Source of the DNA: Capsicum annuum
Taxonomy: Eukaryota > Streptophyta > Magnoliopsida > Solanales > Solanaceae
DNA length: 64,000 nucleotides
Reading direction: 5' to 3'
NCBI RefSeq assembly: GCF_002878395.1
Contig: NC_061115.1
Location: forward strand, 98,839,724 to 98,903,723
Every line of letters starts with the position of its first letter. Positions within the stretch are counted from its first letter, which is position 1. Under the pieces are notes generated by a model. It made no database searches, had not been told where the DNA came from, and was given only the letters and a program-made list of their open reading frames with translations. Below, piece after piece: positions 57,858-64,000 of this stretch. Made by a program: the position numbers and the translations under genes.

Positions 57858-58590
57858 CGTTATGATTGTCCTACACCCGTAGGGTAGTTAATTATTTGTA
57901 AATAAGTGTATATAGATTGTCCTGTTACTATTCTGTATATAGTCATACTTGCTGATTTGATAGAGTTAGAATGGTGGTTTTTAACCTTATTCTGGGTATG
58001 GATTGTCGTCATTCTTGTTATGCATCTATAGACTATTATACCCATGTGGTCAAGTTTTTGTTCCCTGCTGAGCTAGTTTCTGAGTAGTTCGAGAGTTCGG
58101 TATCACCCAAGAGTCATTTTGTCTCCTATCTCAAAGCCAAAAAGCTAATATCCATAGGTTGCATCTATCACCTAGTTAGAGTCAAAGACACTAAGTCTGA
58201 GGCTCCAATTATTCAGTCAGTCAATATTGTTAATGAGGTTCTAGATGTTTTTCTGAAAGATCTCCTAGGGGTACCTCTCGATAGAGAGATAGAGTTTGGG
58301 ATTGACCTTCTTCCTGACACTCATCCTATTTCTATTCTGCCATACCGTATGGCACCTGGTGAGCTTAAAGAGTTGAAAGAGCAACTCGAAGATCTTTTAG
58401 ACAAAGGTTTAATAAGGCCCAATATTTCTCCTTAGGGCGCACCTGTTCTATTCATGCGGAAGAAAGATGGTTCTTTACATATGTGCATTGACTATCGTCA
58501 GCTTAACAATGTCACTATCAAAAAGAAGTATCCTCTTCTAAGAATTGATGAACTATTTCATTAGTTACAAAGTGCAAGTTATTTCTCCAA
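57858..58590 (+). pseudogene. protease end and RT start of element C
   Basis: The region enters in the second half of a retropepsin (NLILGMDCRHSCYASID near 57985-58030), passes the linker SYLKAKKLISIGCIYHLVRV (about 58118, partly shown) and reaches RT with DTHPISILPYRMAPGELK (about 58315) and [20 protein letters not shown] (about 58448). Four in-frame stops interrupt it. The 5' part (LTR, gag, active site) is missing. Confidence 0.87.
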
Positions 58591-59056
58591 GATGGAACTT
58601 AGATCCAGCTATCAACAACTTAAAGTGAGGGAATGTGATATTCTAAAGACAGCCTTCCGAACCCGCTATGATCATTTTGAGATTTTAGTTATGTCTTTTG
58701 GGCTAAACAATGCCCCAAAAGCCTTCATAGACCTCATGAATCGAGTGTTCAAGCCAAATTTTGATATGTTTCTCATTGTCTTCATAGATGACATCCTTGT
58801 CTACTCCCGTAATGAGAATGACTATGCGAATCACCTTAGAACTATCTTGCAAACTCTTAGAGATGAGCAGTTGTTTGCTAAATTCAACAAGTGTGAATTT
58901 TTGCTAAGGTCTGTAGCCTTTTTGGGTCATATTGTTTTAGCCAAAGGTATTAGAGTTGATCCCCTAAAGACAGAGGTTGTAAGAAATTGTCCTAGACCTA
59001 TCTTTCCATCATCTCCCAAGATCTGGTTGACCCAAAAGAAAGTTAAGTTCCAGTAG
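58591..59056 (+). pseudogene. reverse transcriptase palm and thumb of element C
   Basis: A 154-residue open frame with [33 protein letters not shown] (catalytic Asp pair intact near 58785) and [20 protein letters not shown]. After [10 protein letters not shown] the frame jumps to [13 protein letters not shown]; the block of about 35 residues that normally links RT and RNase H (with its SFLGLAGYYRRF-type motif) is missing. This is an in-frame deletion. Confidence 0.9.
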
Positions 59057-59640
59057 TCAGATACCTATAAGAAGAGTTTTCAGGAGTTGAAGACTCGACT
59101 TACTTCATCCCCTGTGTTGACTTTTCCTAATGGTATAGATGGTTTTATGGTGTATTATGATGCCTCTGGAATTGGTTTTTGTTGTGTTTTGGTGCAAAGA
59201 GGTAAGGTTATAGCCTATGCCTCTGGACAGTTAAATCCGCATGAGAAAAATTATCCAACCCGTGATCTTGAGTAAGCTGCTGTGGTCTTTGGTTTGAAAA
59301 AATTGAGACACTATCTTTATGGTGTTCATGTTGATGTGTTTACTGATCATAAGAGCCTGCATTATGTGTTTACTCAGAGAGAGTTGAATCTTAGGTAGGG
59401 GAGGTGGTTAGAATTCTTAAAATACTATGATATAAGTGTGTTGTATCACCCAGTCAAGGCCAATATAGTGGCGGATGCCCTTACCAGATTGTCTATGGGT
59501 AGTGTTGTTCGTGCAGAGGAAGGTAAGGAAGAGTTAGATCATGATGTGCATTTTCTATCTAGATTGGGTGTTGGGTTGATTGATTCAGCTGAGGAAAGTA
59601 CTTTGGTGCAAAGAAGTTCCGAATCCTCTTTAGTTTCAGA
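59057..59640 (+). pseudogene. RNase H of element C
   Basis: [20 protein letters not shown] holds the first catalytic Asp (about 59140-59180), then [19 protein letters not shown], a stop at 59273-59275, [14 protein letters not shown] (about 59337) and the end block LYHPVKANIVADALTRLS (59441-59490). Only a few stops are present, so this is among the better preserved domains of the window. Confidence 0.88.
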
Positions 59641-60345
59641 AGTGAAGAAAAAGTAAAATAGAGATCCTAGTTTGGTTAGACTGAAGGAAGCAGTTAAGAT
59701 TGCAGGACCGAAAGGTAGTGGTTTTCTTGTAGAAGGAGATGGCGTGTTGATATTGCAGGATAGATTGTGCGTTCTATTTGTTGATGATTTGAGGTAGAGG
59801 ATTATGGCTGAAGCGTATGGCGCATGACATTCTATTCATCCCGGTACTACAAAGATGTACCACAACTTGCGGGAAATCTATTGGTGGAATGGAATGGAAA
59901 AGGATATAGCTGAGTTTGTAACAAAGTGTGCAACGTGCCAATAGGTTAAAGTAGAGAACTAAAGATCTGGTGGTGTGATGCAAGAGTTTAGTATACCCAC
60001 TTGGAAGTGGGAAGTGGTGAATATGGACTTTGTGATCGGGTTACCAATTTTCCGTAATTATAATGATTTTATTTGGGTTGTTGTAGAAGGATGACTAAGT
60101 CCATGAACTTGTTTCCTATGCATACATCTTATACACCTGAGGATTATGCTAGATTGTATATTCGAGAGTTAGTCAGGATGCATGGAGTTCTCTCATCTAT
60201 TATTTCGGATAGGGGTACTCAATTTACTTCTTAGTTTTGAAGGGCGTTTCAGTAGGGTCTTGGTACCCAAGTTCTTTTAAGTTCTGCTTTTCATCCGCAG
60301 ACAGATGGTCAGGCTGAGAGGACCATTCAGACCCTAGAAGACATA
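59641..60345 (+). pseudogene. integrase of element C, N-terminal and core
   Basis: The zinc region includes HNLREIYWWNGMEKDIAEFV and CATC (59860-59940). The core starts PTWKWEVVNMDFVIGLP (about 59998). A frameshift near 60085 displaces the middle; later FHPQTDGQAERTIQTLED is readable near 60290-60340 in another frame. Stops at 59941 and 60232 among others. Confidence 0.85.
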
Positions 60346-61100
60346 TTGAGGGTGGGTACTATTGATTTTAAAGAAGGTTGGGATGAGAATTTGCCATTGA
60401 TAGAGTTCGCCTATAACAATAGTTACCATGCTAGTATCTGGATGGTACCATTTGAGGCCTTGTATGGTAGAAGATGTAGATCACCCATAGGTTTGTTTGA
60501 AGTGGGTGAAGCTGCCATGATTTCGCCTGATGCAGTGTTTGAAGCTATGAAGAAAGTTAAGTTGATTACAGAATGGTTGAAGACAGCTCAGAGTCGTCAA
60601 AAGTCATATGCTGATGTGAGGAGAAGAGATCTTGAGTTTGAAGTGAGTGATTTGGTGTACTTGAAGATTTCACCCATGAAAGGAGTGAAATTTTTTTGTA
60701 AAAAAGGAAAGCTTAGTCCTCAATATGTTGGACCGTATAGAGTTTTGAGCCGTGTTGAGAAAGTAGCCTATAAGGTCAAGTTGCCTGCAAATTCTTAGCC
60801 ATTCATTCTATCTTTTATTTCTCCGTACTTAAGGAGTATAATGGTGATTCTGTTGTGGTAGATACTTCAGAGAGTGCTGATATTCAGAACACTCTTTCAT
60901 TCGATGACATTCCCATTGATATCCTAGATTTTTAGATCCGTAAACTGAGGAACAAAGAGGTTCCCTTGGTCAAAGTGTTGTGGCGGAACCAGTCAATTAA
61001 GGATGCTTCTTTGGAGGCAAAAGCAGACATGCGAGCCAAGTACCCGCACCAATTTTCTGCGAGTTCAGATCAATATGAAGGTATTATTATTCATTAATTC
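60346..61100 (+). pseudogene. integrase C-terminus and chromodomain tail of element C
   Basis: Open for 150 codons: LPLIEFAYNNSYHASI, EALYGRRCRSPIGLFEVGEA, QSRQKSYADVRRRDLEFEV, SPMKGVKFFCKKGKLSPQYV and a stop after KLPANS (60796-60798). The tail beyond (QIRKLRNKEVPLVKVLWRNQ-like, about 60930-61000) is the chromodomain-related region, followed by ASLEAKADMRAKYPHQF. Such tails guide integration of chromoviruses to heterochromatin. Confidence 0.88.
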
Positions 61101-61280
61101 AGCCCTTCTAATCAAAAGTTCATCTATATATCTATTCTTGCATGAGTTCTTGCAATTTTTCGAGATATTCAAGAGTTTAGAAAGATTTTGAGCCCATTTA
61201 GAAAATTGCTTCAGCTATGTATACTTTGTTTTTCCTGTGTTCCTAGTCTAACTAGCGACATTCAAGGATGAATATTTCCA

Positions 61281-61292
61281 AGGGAGAGATAT
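61281..61292 (+). other. polypurine tract of element C
   Basis: AAGGGAGAGATAT directly precedes the TG start of the LTR at 61293. The upstream context equals that of the LARD. Confidence 0.82.
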
Positions 61293-63540
61293 TGTAATAC
61301 CCCGCAAAGTTCTTTCATAGTCTGAGCCTCTGAGCGTATCAAGTGAAGTGTAATTTTGGTCCTAAAAGATTGAGAAGAGACTTCCCCAGTGATTGGTATT
61401 TAATCCATATAGAACTTTCTTAAATTTGACTTTTTGTCGTGTAGAGAATTGAATTAGCTTTCCAATGATACCAATTTTGTCCAAATCTGGCATCGGGACG
61501 AGAAGTTATGGTCATTTAACTGAGTGTTATCAGAACCGCCCAGGTGCGATAGACGATCTGATGGACCGTCAAGTCTGCAACAGACCGTCTCTTGGCCTAT
61601 CGCAACTAAGTTAGTAACTTTCTTTGCTGGCTCAAGTGTGACGTCCAGCATGATGGACTGTCAAGGCTGTGATGGACCGTCGCTGAGACCGTCGCCACAA
61701 AGGCAGTATGGTCTTATCCTAGCCAACGTGCGATGGACGTTTCGACGGACCATCAAGACTGCGACCGATCGTCGCTTCAACCACCCCAGCCTTCGTACAG
61801 TATTTCTAACTTATTTTTAAAAGGTATTTTCGATCTTTCCACTATTTTATACCCTGATATACTCCAAACGAAGAAAACGGCTTCATTCATCATCCAAAAC
61901 TCAAGAGAGCTTGGGTTTCTCCCTCAAGATCAAATCTAAAACCCTTTTCCAAGAAATCCAAGAACTCACCATGGATTCTACAAATTGAGTTGAGATTTAA
62001 GTTTCCAAAGTTCTAGAGTTAAAAGAACCCTCTCTCAAGAGTAAGAAGAAGAGTTTGAAGCAAGCTTGTTTATCAAATTTCATAGTCTAAGGTATGTAGG
62101 GTTTTAAACAAGGGTAATCCTTTTACCCTTGTGTCCAAAGGGTTATTTAAACTATAATTTTCTGCAATTTATGAGATTTTACATGAATATAGATTAGGGT
62201 TTTTCATCCATTGCTATTGGTTGTAAGCTTTTGATGTTTTCCATGAATTGAGAGTCTAATGGCATGATATTTACATATTTTCTTGAGAAATTACAGCTGG
62301 GTCTACACCCTACGATTTTAATCTTGGAGAAGTTAAAAGTTGAAATGTTTGAGATATTGAAGTATATGAGTATGTTGAGATTATGAGCTAAATTTCTGTA
62401 AATTCCTGATTCCTATATGATTTATGAATCTATATGCTATCTAATACGTATTTTGATGTGTTTTAACTTGAGATTTAATTATGGGTCATTAAGCCCTACT
62501 TGAGACTTGCAATTTTATGAACTATTGTGCTATAAGCACCTCCATGATTTGAGTATTTTTAGATTATAGATCAATGTTTTGACCTAATGGTCATAGAGTT
62601 TTGAAATCCACTCTACCACATGAGATTAGAGATTTGATTGTTGGGTTCTTATGAACCATGAGATTATTTTAAAAGTTGATTTCCATGAGATGAGCGAGAC
62701 AAACTAAAGGGAGTAGTATTTAGCACCGAGTTGGATAATTTACTATGGTTTCTTACCCCAGAACTACGTACCATCATAGGTTTGAGATTTTGGGCCTAAG
62801 GCCGAGATGATTAGGCTCGAGGTTGAGATAAGTGATCACTGAATCAAGGTTATACTCCTTGGAAAGAGTATGATGCCTCTCCCTAACGTGAGGCTTCTTT
62901 CTTAGGAGGAAAAGATGTTGGACTCCATGTAGCTCGCATGGTTTATGTCGGTTAAGAGAACCTCCCTAAACTAAAGTATTTTCCATTGAGATAGAATATT
63001 TTACATAAAACTTTGGGGTGAGATATTTTCTAAAATGAATGAATTGCTTTGAGTATTTTCCATAGAAAGAAGTAGTTTTCTCTACTAATACGATTTGATC
63101 ACCGATTTTCAAACCAAAGTCATATGATTCCAAGTTCCAAGTGTTTGATTTCAAAAGAGTTATAAGTTTTTAAGCATTAAAGAAGTTTTACTCTCAATGA
63201 GATATATGCATGAGTTTGGAAATATTGTTTAAAGCTTTCTTTAGTCTTTGAGTAATGAGAATAAGAGAAGAGTTCAGATTTTTAAAGCTAAAGTATAATG
63301 ACTCACGAGATTTATGTTACATGCTTCATTCTGCATGATTTATGAGGTTTATATTTTGACTTATTCAATTCATGTGAGTCATTCCTAATTGCATGCATGA
63401 TTTGATTGAAGAGTATTGATACTGTTTTTATATAAATGCATACACCCCCATTACTCAGTACATTCCCAAGTGCTGATCCGCATATACATCTATGTGCTAC
63501 ATTGTCGTATAATGTAGATTCAGGTGCTCAACCCCATAAA
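61293..63540 (+). repeat. 3' LTR of element C, interrupted
   Basis: It starts TGTAATACCCCG. It contains a GC-richer block of repeated motifs (61545-61780) and near 63440-63520 the CTCAGTACATTCC segment that it shares with the LTR of F. At about 63541 the sequence changes to LARD LTR in the opposite orientation, so the end of this LTR is missing or displaced. Confidence 0.82.
61545..61780. repeat. degenerate repeat of a GATGGACCGTC motif
   Basis: GATGGACCGTC, GATGGACTGTC, GACGGACCATC and related forms occur at least five times, near 61559, 61651, 61671, 61730 and 61744. The motif is almost its own reverse complement. The block is much richer in GC than its surroundings. Confidence 0.75.
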
Positions 63541-64000
63541 CCCTCTGCTGACAGGAATGCCCCACCCCTGGGTTAACTCGGTGCTTAATCCTACTCTTAA
63601 CTGAATAGACACTGAACTGATTTCTACTCTAAACTAGGTTGGACTGAAAGGTTACTGAGATTACGGCTTAGCTAAACTAAACTGAGTCCACTGAGTTACA
63701 TTGACTGATGGAATACTACTGAATCCTATTAGTTAACTGAGTTTACTTACGTCTGAACTGGACACTAAATTAAACTAGAATAATATGGATTCTACTAAGG
63801 TTTCCTGAGTTTTGTAACTGACTAAGAGTACTATTGATCATGTCATTTTGATACTGCTCTATGACTGACCATGGCTCTAGGTAATCAGCTAAATTGTCGG
63901 GTACAAGTACCCCCAGGACTCGATAGCATAAATTAAGAGACATGGCATAACATGAAACATGTAAACTATGAACTTGATCATCATTCATACATTGGGGTAT
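63541..64000 (-). repeat. third LARD LTR fragment
   Basis: Matches 46060-46520 and 51975-52430, for example CCTGGGTTAACTCGGTGCTT at 63573 and GCTAAATTGTCGGGTACAAG near 63888. It has the same orientation as the LARD and runs out of the window. Confidence 0.85.

Noticed and set aside
33651..63540. F (5' LTR and gag) and C (protease to 3' LTR) as the two halves of one element split by later insertions
   Set aside because: Both belong to one lineage and lie in the same orientation, but the LTRs differ strongly in their first part and in spacing (the shared CTCAGTA segment lies about 1.8 kb from the start in F and about 2.15 kb in C). The gag knuckle and protease start are also missing between them.
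1..64000. Host genes, tRNA, rRNA or CRISPR arrays
   Set aside because: Every recognisable coding segment belongs to a retroelement or the pararetrovirus. The tRNA-like matches are short primer binding sites, and no regularly spaced repeat array is present.

Overview
The window is repeat-only plant DNA, most likely pericentromeric or otherwise heterochromatic sequence from a solanaceous genome. The evidence is several decayed Ty3/gypsy elements of Tekay/Del type, an Athila-like element, a Ty1/copia element of SIRE type, and two copies of a caulimovirid pararetrovirus that most resembles the solendovirus-like endogenous viruses of Solanaceae. I found no intact host gene, rRNA, tRNA or CRISPR array. 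Nearly every coding region is interrupted by stops and frameshifts.

Layout, left to right. 1-3991: 3' part of gypsy element A (integrase, chromodomain tail, 3' LTR), ending inside an Athila-like gag-pol on the minus strand (3992-8400). 8749-11576: probable LTR of another gypsy element (H), followed by its primer binding site and leader. 13525-30395: an inverted repeat of about 17 kb made of two pararetroviral genomes tail to tail, separated by about 41 bp. 31173-33650: Ty1/copia LTR, gag start, protease and integrase, cut by gypsy element F (LTR 33651-35940, gag to 37047). F is in turn cut by minus-strand element G (37048-40205). 40206-44786: fragments of further LTRs, including a smaller inverted repeat. 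44787-53606: a non-autonomous minus-strand LTR element of LARD type, with two LTRs of 2.9 kb around 3.0 kb of non-coding DNA. 53607-57857: element B (LTR, gag, protease, RT). 57858-63540: element C (protease to chromodomain, 3' LTR). 63541-64000: a third LARD LTR fragment.

Each viral arm carries, in order: a primer binding site, a small ORF1, a coiled-coil/capsid ORF with a zinc knuckle, a 30K movement protein, two retropepsin-like domains, RT-RNase H, a transactivator/viroplasmin ORF, a promoter with TATA box, a poly(A) signal, and an unusually long leader with its own small ORFs. The two promoters point at each other across the short spacer, so read-through from either side would give a hairpin RNA. 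The arms differ at roughly one base in twenty where I compared them by eye and carry mostly different disabling mutations, but they share a few breaks, which suggests a common, already defective ancestor.

The LARD shares its terminal bases, polypurine tract and primer site with the C/F-type gypsy elements, which are plausible suppliers of its replication proteins. The most unusual items are the viral palindrome with converging promoters, the duplicated small-ORF module in the viral leader, and the tandem retropepsin domains.
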